This document shows positions 23,850-34,629 of a stretch of 64,000 bases of DNA, piece by piece. A program made the translations under genes and the position numbers. The number at the start of each line of letters is the position of its first letter. Positions within the stretch are counted from its first letter, which is position 1. Under the pieces are notes generated by a model, which saw nothing but the letters and a program-made list of their open reading frames with translations, was not told the origin of the DNA and made no database searches. The stretch comes from Beverwykella pulmonaria (taxonomy: Eukaryota; Ascomycota; Dothideomycetes; Pleosporales; Melanommataceae), in assembly GCA_001599595.1 (NCBI GenBank), contig BCHH01000007.1, forward strand, positions 1,705,785 to 1,769,784, read 5' to 3'.

Positions 23850-25539
23850 TCAACGGAGCGAGAATCCCTTCCGCTTGGTCTCCTTCTCGACCGGCCGTCC
23901 CTGCTCGATCCGCGTCTTCTTCTCTTCGAGCTCCTGTCGTTGCCGGTCCAGCTGCTCTTTCATTTCTCGATGGCGGGCGTACAGCTCCTCCTCGCTCTGT
24001 CGTAGCTTGCTCTCCTTTTCTGCGACCTTTTGCTGGAACACCATCTTCATTTCCATCTCCATCTTCTGGAGCTTGGCCTCGTGCAGCGAGCGCTCCTCCT
24101 CCTGCTTGACCGCAGGGTTGACCTCCTTGAACACGCTGGAATCTTGCTGCACGCCCATGGCCGCGAGCTTGTCTGAGCGGTAGTTCTCGTACAGGAAGTT
24201 GTTGGTGTTCTCCTTCAGCTCTTCCATGTGAGTGCGGATAAGCATCTGGCGCAGCTTCACAAAGTCGCAATGCTCCTCGTTGTCCACCTCAATGACACCC
24301 CATGGGTAACGACGTCCTCGAACCTTGCGTCCGTCGGCTGTGGTGACCTCGTAGTTGGCACCAACCACGGCGAACGGCACCTTGGACATGATCTCGTTGT
24401 TCTCAGCAATCGTCTCGTCATCGTCAAGTTCGTAGCGTGGGCCCTCGAATATCTGGATTTGGTGGTGGGCGATATCTGCCAGGATCTGGGAGGGGTCAGC
24501 GTCGTGTCATCTGCTCTCAAAAAGACTGTACATACCCTGTGCTTGAACGCAATGATCTCTTCGTCCGTCAGGGTGTCGGATTTAGCAATGACAGGTATGA
24601 GGTTGACCTTAGTGTGCAGTTTACGCATCACCTCAACGTCAAGGGGCTTAAGCGAGTGACCAGTGGGCTGAATGAAGAAGACGACGGCGTGAATGCGGTT
24701 GTCCACAATGTTCATGCGGTTGACCTTGTTTTCTGCATCAAGGTAGGCATCAAATCGCTGCTCGATGTTCTTGACGATTGGGTCCCACGAGTCATCATTG
24801 TTGATGAAGTCACCGAAGCCGGGCGTGTCAACGACTGTCAACCGTAGACGGACACCGTTTTCTTCAATATCGGCGCTGATCGACTGTATGGAGACGGACT
24901 TTTGCAGGTCGAGGCTCGGGGGCTTGCGCTCCTTGGGAGGGTACAGGGAGGTGTTGAAGAGCGTGTTCACGAGGGTAGATTTGCCGAGTCCAGACTCGCC
25001 TGCGGCTGCTGTTAGACATATTCCCATCTGCAAATGGCTCGGTATCCACACGTACCAACTACCATGACATTGAAGTTGAAGCCCTTGCGCACACTCTTGC
25101 GGTGCCACTGGTTGGGCAGGTTCGCGAATCCAACATATCCGGTAAGCTTCCTGCGAACAATGTTCCGCATGTCACTCGCAGCCTGGGCTGCGGCTTTGGG
25201 GTTGCTGGACGACACGGTCTGAGGGACTGGAGCTTCTCCATTAGCTGCGTCATAGCTTCTTTCGTCGTATGGCGACCCGTTCGGGATCGCGGGGGGCGAT
25301 GGAGACGCACGCGTAGGGGCAGTGGGGGATGCGCCGTTGGAAGCTGTTGTGACAAGTCAGCGAGAGTCAACACGAGGACCTCTGGTGGTAGGATGTGGCG
25401 ACGGCAACATTGCAGCCTCTGCGAAGGAGCGCCCGTCCACCTGCCTAGACACGATTCCGTGTCCGCAGTTGCTCAGCGCCCTCGCAGAGTTGCACAATGG
25501 TCGACTCAAAAAGTTGGCTCGGGGGTGCTCCTTACCCAT
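23850..25539 (-). CDS. CDC3: Septin, Cdc3/AspB type
   Basis: GTP-binding cytoskeletal subunit of septin filaments at septa and hyphal tips. 463 aa. Landmarks: polybasic [21 protein letters not shown]-loop GESGLGKST, switch [14 protein letters not shown] (base recognition), septin unique element [20 protein letters not shown], then a long C-terminal coiled coil (about the last 110 residues, Glu/Lys/Gln-rich) ending KRKGFSLR. Exons: 25536-25539 (only ATGG), 25056-25343, 24536-24999 and 23850-24485. The ATGG exon is inferred: it sits at a GTAAGG donor, and splicing to the CAG at 25344 gives [11 protein letters not shown] in frame; otherwise translation could start at an internal ATG, losing the Pro/Ser-rich N-terminus. 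AspB (Cdc3) is the closest of the core Aspergillus septins judged by the [11 protein letters not shown] motif. Confidence 0.92.
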
Positions 25540-26544
25540 GGCGTGTGAAGGACCGCAGACGCAGGTGGGAAACCGTGAAGGGGAAGACTCCTGAGTAGCA
25601 AAAAGCAAGGTCAGCGCGAGTGCACACTTCTTGATGAGGCAGAGTGCGGTTGATGCTAAACAATATGGGGATGCGACAGGAACCAAACATGGAGAAAAGG
25701 TGAAACGGGGCGGGAGCTCGGGGGAGGCGGCGTACCAGTCAGTTGCTAGGTATGCTTCTGCAAGTGATGAATCCACTCAAGCAATGAACAATGGATGGGA
25801 AGGTCGGTCGGCGGCTGCGGGAGACGAGGATTGCGTGGTGGATGAGCGGAGGCTGCGACGTTGACGTTGGGAGAGAAGGCGTGGTGCGCTTCGAAACTTG
25901 TGGAAAGGGGTCCGCACAGGGATTGGGAGCAACGTTGAAGAAATGGGCGCTAGGCCAAAAACTCCCCGCGTCACAAACTTGGCCTGGCAGCGCGCGGCGA
26001 ACAGCAGCAGAATGGGTCGAGGGAGACGGCGCAAAAGACAGACAGCTCAGCGAGCAGTGCAGGGCGCAATTGGGACCTCTGTGTATTGTGGTAGGAGTGT
26101 ATCGTGCGTGGCGCTGCCGTCGCAATCGCGAAGCCTTGCTCGTCCCAAACAGGCATGAGTCACGTGCTCTGCACAAACGTTGATTTTGGTTGATTAAATA
26201 AATTTCCCGAGCCTGGGCGTAATCACCAGGGAAGACCTTCAAGACCATCCGCTGCCACGCATCTAGTTTGGCATTATATTGTGACTACTGACTATGTTGC
26301 AATACGCTGAATATGCTTTCACTGCTACATCGAGGCACCACTGCGTGGACAGCAATATTCAGCCCCCGTGGCAGAAATCACAAGGTGCCCGCTGTGTCCA
26401 ATCACGTCCAAGCACAGGATTTCCTTCCCGCTGCCATTACCCAGCCCATTACGCCAACCCATTCATCCTGCCTGAAGTGTGGCATGAAGCATAAGGGTAT
26501 TTTGCAAAAACTGCTCCCAACTCCCTAAGCCAGTACATATGCGA
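25540..26544. other. Septin upstream region and Exo70 3' flank
   Basis: About 1 kb, GC-rich near the septin start, no gene recognised. The antisense-looking long ORFs here lack codon or family support. Confidence 0.4.
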
Positions 26545-28593
26545 CTATCCCAAGCCTGCCAAGGCCGTGCCTAACGATGCCTTATCGTACTTGACATACT
26601 TCCCCTTCCCCTTGTCGATCTCGTGGTACCGGTCCCAGAATCTGCCGTACAAAGGCTCGATAATATTCTGCACATCCCTGCCCAGCTGTGTCCGCACCTC
26701 ACGCTCCATCTTGTACGCCTTGTGACGCGCCACAAGTTCATCGAAGCTTTCGTTGAACTTCTTGAACTTCTCCTTGACAACGTCTTTGTCCTTGGAACTG
26801 AGAGCTTTGACAATGGCCACCGAGTCTGCCGACGCCGCACCGCCAGAGTGAGGGCGCCCGTTACGATTCGTGTACTGGACGTCGAGCAGATGTGCGGACG
26901 GTTCGCGCCATGCCTCCAAATACATCGCCGTCGCCCGCTTTCGCCATACATCAAGTTTTCCGGTATAGCTTCCCATGAGGTTTTGCAACTCCGACGTCCT
27001 GACAGACCTATCGACGATGGCCACGTTGTTTGCAAGAAAAACGCCCTGAAGACCCTTCCCCTTAAGAAGCAGCGACCCTCTTCTCTCTAAAGCGTTGAGC
27101 AAGGCGTCAATTGTGTCAGAGACGTAGTGAGCAAACAGTTTCGAGCCATCGGCACCTACATCGATCGTCGGAAGGGAGGTAGATGAGGCAGCAGCGGAAG
27201 TCGCGGTCCACCCACCGTCACCAAGCGATGTCATGATAGAGGAAAGCGGGTCGAGGTAGTTAGTCATGTTCTGCAGTCGAGTCATGGTTTCTGTGGATAC
27301 CGGTACTGTTGCTCCGTCCATTGGTAAGGCTACCAGAGTCTGGACTCGGGTCCTTGTATCTTCTAGGAGCTTGCCTAGCGATGCCTTTGAAGTCTCTCGA
27401 ATTGGCTTCAGGGTATCGTAGATGGTACGCTTGAGCTCGCCCGTCTTTCTCTCCAGGGTTATGGATAGTTTAGTAACTATGTCGATAATCTCGTATCCGA
27501 GAAAGCAGTCCGTTGTCAGATTCTTCTGGATATACCCATTCAGCTCGCGCAGCGTCTTGTTGAACTCAGCGAGTGAGGCCTGACAAGTAGCAGCATAGAC
27601 GAGGCCCCATTCGTCGCGGGAAAATATTGGACATATGTTTTCATACTCGGCAACGAATAAGCCTTCCATGCCTTTTGCGTAGATCCCAATTCCATTGGTT
27701 CCCGGCTTGTATACTGCGTCCGCTGTTAATTTACGAGTTGTGTTTATCGAGGCGGTAGCGAGAGTACGCAGTGAGTTCATGAGATACTCTCCCCGAATCT
27801 CGACGTATATCTTGTGGGTGGGGGTATCGCGGGTTTCAGACTGAGATAGTTGTGCGAACGAAGTGGATATGTGGTTGCTGATAGTGCGTAACCTCGATAC
27901 TTTGTCTTCCGGAAAGTTGGGGAAGGGTTTGTCTGCAGCACAGGCTTAGCAATCAACAATCGAACCTGGCAAGAATCCTGCTTACTCTTAGCTACATATT
28001 CCAGCGGCTCAACCGTCCTTGCGTTGCCTTCACGGAGCAGATCACGGAACACCTCCTCCAATTCTTTGTTTCCAAATGCCAACAAGTTAGTGAGGTCGTT
28101 GATGGTGGGCTGGTTCGATCGGAGATTGGAGCGTTGGAGGTTGGCGAGGGCAACGGTAACGCGGTCAAGGGAGGCTATGTAGTCGCGAAGATCGATCTTC
28201 CTAGGTCTTGTATAACGTGAGTAGGTATGAGGACATTAGAGTGGGAAACGTACCCGGCTTTGACGATGCGCTCCTCCTTGTTCGTTTGGTTCACCGGAGC
28301 CCGCACACGCTCGATAGCATCCATGATTCGGTCGATATCTAGTAGATGGATTAGCCAGCAATTCTATGGCATGCGGCGGAATTTGTGTGCATACTGGCGT
28401 TTGTGACCTGGAGCTTCTGCGTGTTGCCGTAGATGGGCCCAATGGCTTCCTGGACATTCTTCCCGCTGGTTTCCAGCCTGTTCAGCGAGCCTTGAATCTT
28501 CTTGGTGAGGCCCTTCATCTTCTCCATATTTGCAAATAGCACCTCCACCTCGGCGCTCTCCTCCGCGTATGCCCCTTTGCGAGGAGCGACCAT
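26545..28593 (-). CDS. EXO70: Exocyst complex subunit Exo70
   Basis: Tethers secretory vesicles to the plasma membrane through phosphoinositide and Rho GTPase contacts. 628 aa in four exons: 28395-28593, 28254-28338, 27986-28200 and 26545-27932; all junctions are GT-AG and in phase. The start [19 protein letters not shown] and the following coiled coil match fungal Exo70 N-termini. The large last exon covers the helical-rod C-terminal domain with [40 protein letters not shown] and [13 protein letters not shown], ending [15 protein letters not shown]; basic residues near this end form the membrane-binding patch in the family. An in-frame upstream ATG at 28680 adds 29 unconserved residues and is less likely. 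Confidence 0.93.
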
Positions 28594-29369
28594 GGTGCCT
28601 GCCGGGGCGAGCTCTCCAGAGCTCCAGCGCGTCGCAGTCGGGTTGTGGCGCAGGTAGGAATCAAGTCGTGATACTAACACAGTAAAACAGTAAGTCTGGA
28701 TGTATCGGAGGGATCAAAAATGTGTCCGGCATGCCCGGAGGACAATTGCGCGTGGGACTTGGGAATTTAAGAATTCGGGGAAGCTTGCGGAGCTATTCTT
28801 GGGGTTGCGTAGACAACCTATGACGAGCAGGGGCACGCTAGAGAGATGTCAAAGCACACTGGTGTTTCTCCAACGCCCAAATATAGGAAGGGATAAATGC
28901 ATCCGCGACAGAATATTACTATTTGAGATTATGAACGCAAAGACTTGAGCCTATTCACAGAAACTGTGGGATAATCGTTATTCCAGAGCCGAGCGCAGTG
29001 ATGAGTAAGCGAGGAGATATCGCCTCAACCAATCAACGGCTTTTCCTCAACAACGTACTCTATCGACGACAGGCGTTCTTTAACAAATGTGCCCCTTGTC
29101 TCATGATATAGTATTTTGCTCTCCACACCCTTCTGCGTATCTGTTGTTCACGGGAAGAGTCTCTATTCAACAACGAGTACTGGATGGACATATCGACATC
29201 ACTCATTCACTACCGGTAATGAGTTCACTTACCAAAACACAAGCGCAATATCAATTGTGCGCCAAAACTTCAGTCATGACCTTAACGCTCTCTTATTTCC
29301 TACGTCATCATTCTCTTACTCATGTTTCTTTTACATCAAAACATGCCCTCCGGAGTCTCGCCTGCTCCC
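28594..29369. other. Intergenic between Exo70 and the AhpD-like gene
   Basis: No gene recognised; it should contain the Exo70 promoter. A C/T-rich stretch is the antisense of the neighbouring gene's end. Confidence 0.4.
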
Positions 29370-29957
29370 CTACTCCCCATCCCCCGGGCTCTCCACCTCA
29401 CCCAATTTACACAGCACGCTCGAATGCAAATAGCTCCCCACAACCTGCGCCAGAGCTGCCAGTGTCTCCCTCCCTAACACTCTCAATCCCACCTCCCAGC
29501 TCTCTTCCCCCAACTTTCCAAAACACTTTGCCATCTCCAGCGCCAATTCGTACACCACCTTCTCTCTCTCCACATTCAGCCCTATGGCTCTCCCACCCGC
29601 CGCTGCATCTACTTGCTCCTGCGTCAGACCTACAGCTACTCCTATCCTCTTATGCGCGTAGAGTATATACTCTGCCTGCGTGGTCGCGGCCACAGCAAGG
29701 GTGGCCAGCTCGCGCTCGCGGGGTGAAATAAATGGCGTAGAGAGAGCAGCGAGGGAATGCTGTAGGTAGGGGATGATTGTGCTCGGAGTGTACATAAGGA
29801 CAACAAAGGGACCTAGGAGCGAGCCATCCCCGGAGTGGAATTTGAATGAGGGCCCGAAGTGCTCAAGGACTACGGCTGAGGCTTCGGAGGCGGCGGCTTC
29901 TTGCGTCGCTGTGAAAGCAGAAGCCGGTATAGAAAGAAAGCGTGGGGAATGCGTCAT
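29370..29957 (-). CDS. Carboxymuconolactone decarboxylase/AhpD-like protein
   Basis: Single-exon gene, 195 aa. The core PFVVLMYTPSTIIPYLQHSL, then SPRERELATLAVAATTQAEYILYAHKR and VAVGLTQEQVDA, follows the CMD/AhpD helical fold seen in many fungal proteins. The CxxC of peroxide-reducing AhpD is absent, so thiol-disulfide activity of the AhpD kind is not supported. Fungal relatives act on lactones or as accessory enzymes, or are uncharacterised. No signal peptide or membrane segment is seen. Isolated, with no partner genes in the window. Confidence 0.82.
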   Translation of the reverse strand: MTHSPRFLSIPASAFTATQEAAASEASAVVLEHFGPSFKFHSGDGSLLGPFVVLMYTPSTIIPYLQHSLAALSTPFISPRERELATLAVAATTQAEYILYAHKRIGVAVGLTQEQVDAAAGGRAIGLNVEREKVVYELALEMAKCFGKLGEESWEVGLRVLGRETLAALAQVVGSYLHSSVLCKLGEVESPGDGE

Positions 29958-31099
29958 CTTAGACGTGCTGAGAAAGGTTGGATTGTGTGCTAGATTGGTC
30001 GAGGGGTCTTATGAAGAGAATTCGGGGTATGAGATAAGATGAGACGAGCAGATAGAAGAGAGTTATTGGTCATGTATACACTGTAGTAAATGCGTTGTAA
30101 GTGGGGTGGACTGCAAGTGCGTAGCGTCCACCTGACGCAATGAACATAATACTACGATATCAGGCCCCCGATGACAGAGTCAATCCTGAACGTAGTGGCC
30201 CGCTGCTTACTTCTATACGGAGTTAACCTCACATATGGAATAGCGTACAATTGCCTAGTGCCATGCATGCTGACCATTCCAAAAATGGGCTCTGCTGCCT
30301 CCTCGCATTTGCCTCATTCTTGATTGTAAGACATCGTCTCAGCCCTAGAATCACAAGCGATATGGCAAAGTTGCCCCCAAGCTCATCCTCGCCCTTCCAT
30401 TGCATTACTACTCAACCTCCATGTGGTTTTCTAAAACCGCTGTGCGTACGGTATGGATAATACCAATACAAGGCCCATGCTGATAGTCCTACAATTATAC
30501 TTGATAAAGTGTTATTGATGCTGCCATTTTAGGACCTCAAAAAACAGTGTTGGTCGCACAGAGCACACAAAGCTCGCCGCTTGCGATCCTTTTTCCTTAT
30601 CTCCTAGGTCACTTTCTTGTTCTTTCACAAATAATTCTTTCCTGCCGATCAAAAAAAAATCCGGCTGATGTTGGGTGGTATATCATTTTCCTTGTTTCTC
30701 GTAAGTTCGTAAGAGTGAGTGCGAAAACGGTAATTCAAGTGATGTCGAAAATATCGCATCGAAGCAAGAAACATTAAATCCAGACTTATCTACCTTAAAT
30801 TTATCCCCTTCCGCCGGTTTGAAAAGTTATGAATTCCCTAGAAAATCTACGATGAGATTCTAATCTTGTCGCGTAATTCAGCATCAGGCGTATGAAGCAA
30901 GATTAGCGTTGTGTATACAAACAGCTTGGCTGCTTTGAACGACCATCTTTGGCTGGTACCCGTGGAAATTTCTACCGCAACAAGATCAAACCCCAATTTT
31001 CGTAGAGTTGTGCAAGGTCTTGAAATCTGTCATAAAATGTTTCATAGTCCAAGCCACTGTTGAATAGCTTGTCCTACCACTTTGAGAATACTGTCAACA
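29958..31099. other. AT-rich intergenic, nothing recognised
   Basis: ORFs are short and without signatures. The right part may still include the decayed 3' end of the pseudogene that follows. Confidence 0.4.
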
Positions 31100-31775
31100 T
31101 TGTCAACAGTGTTGTAGCGATGGAAAAAGCTCATCTGGTCCAGGTGTTGCTTACTGGGTATGTGAATAACACCATATTCGAACACCAGCTTTCCCTTATT
31201 GAGGTACTAGCGATTTTTTCTGGTGTGGCTGTCACTTTTTATGCCTTTGAAGGCCTCCACAACTGCTCGCACTTCCATTCGATGTGTCATAATAAGAATC
31301 AAGACGCCCACGATTACTGTCACCAGGCGAGATAATGTAAAACGCCAAATACTGTGCGGAAAGAGCAATTCATCTGAAGATTTCAGGAACCTAAGTGGCC
31401 GACGAATCTCCGTTTTTCACTTCGTCGTTTATAATCCTCTTGGTCTCGTCGTTGTATATATTGAGGTTGAGTTTGAGGTCCAAATGACCTATTTGGCTGG
31501 ACAGTTTAATAACCAACTAACAAACGAATGTCTACCCTTTGCCCGGTCATGAACTATGGGGCACCGGCTCGTCTAATGGTTGTAACAGTACGGGTATCTC
31601 CACGCCCTTTCCTTTCGGCTAGCTAGCCGCGTATATCGCTACAGCCAACATAGCAAATTAGACCGTACATATCTCGAGTGACTTGTTGGTAGACTAAGGG
31701 TAGTTCTGCAACGATGGACACAACTAGCCAGGATATTTGACCAATGGCAACCGACTCCGAGAACCAATTTAGCTA

Positions 31776-31825
31776 GTCGCCCCCGATACGAATCACCCGG
31801 TGTTCCGAATCACCCACCAAAAATC
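31776..31825 (+). repeat. Left terminal inverted repeat
   Basis: 50 bp beginning GTCGCCCCCGATACG. It pairs with 33500-33549 with a single mismatch (T versus G at position 26). Confidence 0.93.
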
Positions 31826-31872
31826 CACACCTCTCACAACAGACCCTATTTCTCAACAACTAGCTACCCAAA

Positions 31873-33459
31873 ATGGACAAACGCGAAGAAGCTATACAAG
31901 CAGCCATCCGTGACCTTGATGCTGGTGTTTTCCCTAGCCAACGAGCCACTGCAAAGGCGTACAATATCCTGCAACCCACACTCTCTGCGCGACTACAAGG
32001 CAGACAGAGCAGCCAAATTAGCCACGTATACCAACAGCAATTAACTCCACAACAAGAGCAGTTTCTTGTACAATGGATCCTTGAAGAAGACGCACGCGCT
32101 TTTCCTCCCTCCCACGCGCGCGCGCGAGAAATGGCGAATTGAATCCTAAGGATAAATAGAGACAACAAACCTGTAGGCAAGCATTGGATATCCTGCTTTT
32201 TAAAGCGCAACCCACGTGTTACATCTGTTGTGGGTAGAAAGATAGAGGCTTTACAGGCTGAGGGAGCAACACTAGAGCAGATACGCTAGTTTCTTGAGCT
32301 CTATAAGAGGCTTTGTACAGAGCTAGACATACAGGCTGAGGACACGTGGAATATAGATGAGACTGGGAAGGCCTTAGGTGTATGTGCAAACACTAGAGTG
32401 CTCACAAGCAGCTAGAAAAAGAAGGCTTACAAGCAGTCTCCAGAGAATCGTGAGTGGGCATTAATAATTGAGTGCGTGTTAGCTATAGGCAAGAAACTGC
32501 GCGCTGCAGTAATATTCAAAGGCTAGAACCTACAGACTACTTGGTTTCCTGCAATAGTTCTAGACTAGCTTTATACAACATTACAGAATAGCTAGACATC
32601 AAATGCAATAGGGACAGAGTGGCTGCAGCGTGTGTTTCTACCTGATACAGCGCCAGCACGTGATTGATGGAGGATGCTAATCTTGGATAGCCACGGCAGC
32701 CATATTGACCTGGAATTCCTATGGATCTGCAAGCAGAATAAAGTTTAGCTTCTGTTTCTACCTGCTTACTCATCTTATATTTTGCAGCCACTAGATCTCT
32801 TAGTTTTCTTAGTAGTAAAGAGATTCTATTGAAACTAGATCCAGGAACTATTGTATCTTGATAACGCTGCACCAGTTAAAAAGGAACGCTTTATTACAGC
32901 CTACCACGCAGCCAGAGAGAAAGCAATCACTAAGAGAGTCGTACAAGCTGGATGGGCCACTGCAGGAATCTGTCCATTCAATATTGACTAGGTAGTCAAC
33001 TCCTCTTAGGTAGCTTAGAGGCCTGTCACGCCACCTCATCAGAATTAAGCCCAACCTACTCAGGACTATCTCTTAACCCCCCGCGGCCCTTGTGATCTCT
33101 TTATAGCGCAGAGAGAGCTCCACAAGAAAGAGAAGATAGGTTGCATAGTTCACCAGCTCTTTGATAAAGCAGGCAAGGCAATTGCAAATGTAAACGTACA
33201 AGCAGCAGAGCTTGAAGCAGAGAATAAAAGACTTCACAGTCAACTTGAGGCTCTTAAGCCTCAGCAGCCACGGAAGAGAATTTGTATAGACCCAAATCAA
33301 CGCTTTGCGAATATAGATACAATCATGATAGCGAAGCAGGCAGCAGATCTTTTAGCGTTGCAAAACAACAACAAAGCAGCAGAAAAAGAAGCAGAGAAAG
33401 CATCAGCTGGAATAGCAGCTAAAACTCTTCAATCCATGTGTACAGAGTGGCAATTGTAA
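31873..33459 (+). pseudogene. Transposase of the pogo/Fot element, stop-riddled
   Basis: The frame starts MDKREEAIQAAIRDLDAG with a psq-like helix-turn-helix (RATAKAYNILQPTLSARLQG) and a CENP-B-type HTH (QFLVQWILEEDARAFPPSHA). It goes on to DTWNIDETGKALG (catalytic-type Asp), MLILDSHGSHIDLEF (second Asp region), ILQPLDLLVFLVVK, and a Lys/Glu/Gln-rich tail ending AAKTLQSMCTEWQL. The whole frame is kept across about 1590 bp with no visible frameshift, but it has about a dozen in-frame stops, nearly all TAG with a few TGA and one TAA. The pattern fits C-to-T change on either strand (CAG or TGG to TAG, CGA to TGA). It cannot make an active enzyme. Confidence 0.88.
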
Positions 33460-33499
33460 CTAGGTTGAGGCAATTACATTGATTTTCTGAAGGGTGGCT

Positions 33500-33549
33500 G
33501 ATTTTTGGTGGGTGATTCGGAACCCCGGGTGATTCGTATCGGGGGCGAC
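33500..33549 (-). repeat. Right terminal inverted repeat
   Basis: Reverse complement of the left repeat at 49 of 50 positions, followed directly by the TA duplication. Confidence 0.93.
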
Positions 33550-34629
33550 TAGCTTTGCCTTTAACTTGTTTTGATATCAGCCTCACTGAGTGCAAGCTGA
33601 GCAACGCGCTTTTGGTTCCAGGGATGGTCTAAAATCGCTTGCACTATTAGAGAACTTAATTGATAACCTCCTTCTTGATTTCCATATTTCGAAATGACGT
33701 GATAGAGTAGTCCTCCCACGTTGGCAAAGTAGGTATGCGTCAACATCCATGTGAGCTTGAGTCTATGATATTGGACAGGTTGAATTTGCCATATCTCCTC
33801 CGCTCTGGATATGGGCTTCCTTCAATTTGCTCCTTCGTATAGTGCGGCTTGCAACAGTTTTAAAGAGATGTTTTTACGCGCTTCAGTGAGATCAATAGTA
33901 CATATAACGATCACGCCCCGCGTCCATACTCAACATTCCAGCTGACTTCGAGTTTCTTTTTGTACAAACTGTGCAGATCACTGACGGAAGTATGGAGTTT
34001 GCACATCGCTTTCGAGAAGATGAAATCGGGCAGTAGCTCTGTAATACTCATCCATTTCACTTTGTGCAGAATATTGGTCCACATGGAATCGAATGGGTGT
34101 GGCACATTCAGATGGAGGATCATCCAGATGCAAGTTATGATGTTCGTTAAGCAAGTCTCAATCAGCGTTAATGTACAGCGTCGGTCGGGGCTGTTGAGCC
34201 ATTCATCCTTATGTGAGTTTGGAATGGGTTCGGTGATATTCATGATTTCAGGTTTTGTAAAGGCGCGAAGGGGGTCAAAATAGTAAGTTGACAATAGAGA
34301 AGGTCTTGATGGGGAAAGTATTTCATGTGGTTCAAGAGCTCCTCCTAAGATCTCCAACAAGCAATGAATTATGAAATTGTGTTGATAAGTCATTCGCGCC
34401 ACTACGCAGCCTCGACTTAACCATACTGTTAGCGATTCTACTCACGCTATTCAAGCCAACAATTTGGGGATGCTGTTTGAAATTTCGTTTCGAAGTGGGA
34501 ATAGAGAAATTAATCACTTCCAAAATCGTATTCGAATTCGCCGCTGATTGGTGCAACGGTGAGTACAATAGAAAATGCAAAGCAAGTTCATATTTGTACC
34601 CAAAGATATACTCTATTAGTCGCTGTGTC

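Larger units (their letters stand above)
31776..33549 (+). mobile_element. pogo/Fot-type Tc1-mariner DNA transposon
   Basis: 1774 bp bounded by 50-bp terminal inverted repeats (31776-31825 and 33500-33549) that differ at one position, and flanked by TA on both sides (31774-31775, 33550-33551), the target duplication of Tc1/mariner elements. It carries one decayed transposase frame. It lies inside the minus-strand pseudogene. It could still be moved by a transposase supplied elsewhere, because the ends are nearly perfect. Confidence 0.93.
31100..34402 (-). pseudogene. Dead gene of a large fungal multi-pass protein family, split by a transposon
   Basis: The 5' part (33560-34402) encodes PDRRCTLTLIETCLTNIITC, WMILHLNVPHP, KWMSITELLPDFIFSKA, then LTWMLTHTYFANVGGL. 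These are landmarks of an abundant, unnamed Pezizomycotina family (conserved form: TLLETC, HLNVP, WMxxxxLxPE, ANMGGF). Past the inserted element, from 31773 leftwards, the family continues: NWFSESVAIGQISWLVV, LEICTV, FAMLAVAIYAA, PKGKGVEIPVLLQPLDEPVP and TVFGVLHYLAW. Several stops (TAA at 33561-33563, others at the TA junction and in the 3' part) and at least one frame change show decay on both sides of the insertion. The function of the family is unknown. I cannot order inactivation versus insertion. Confidence 0.65.
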
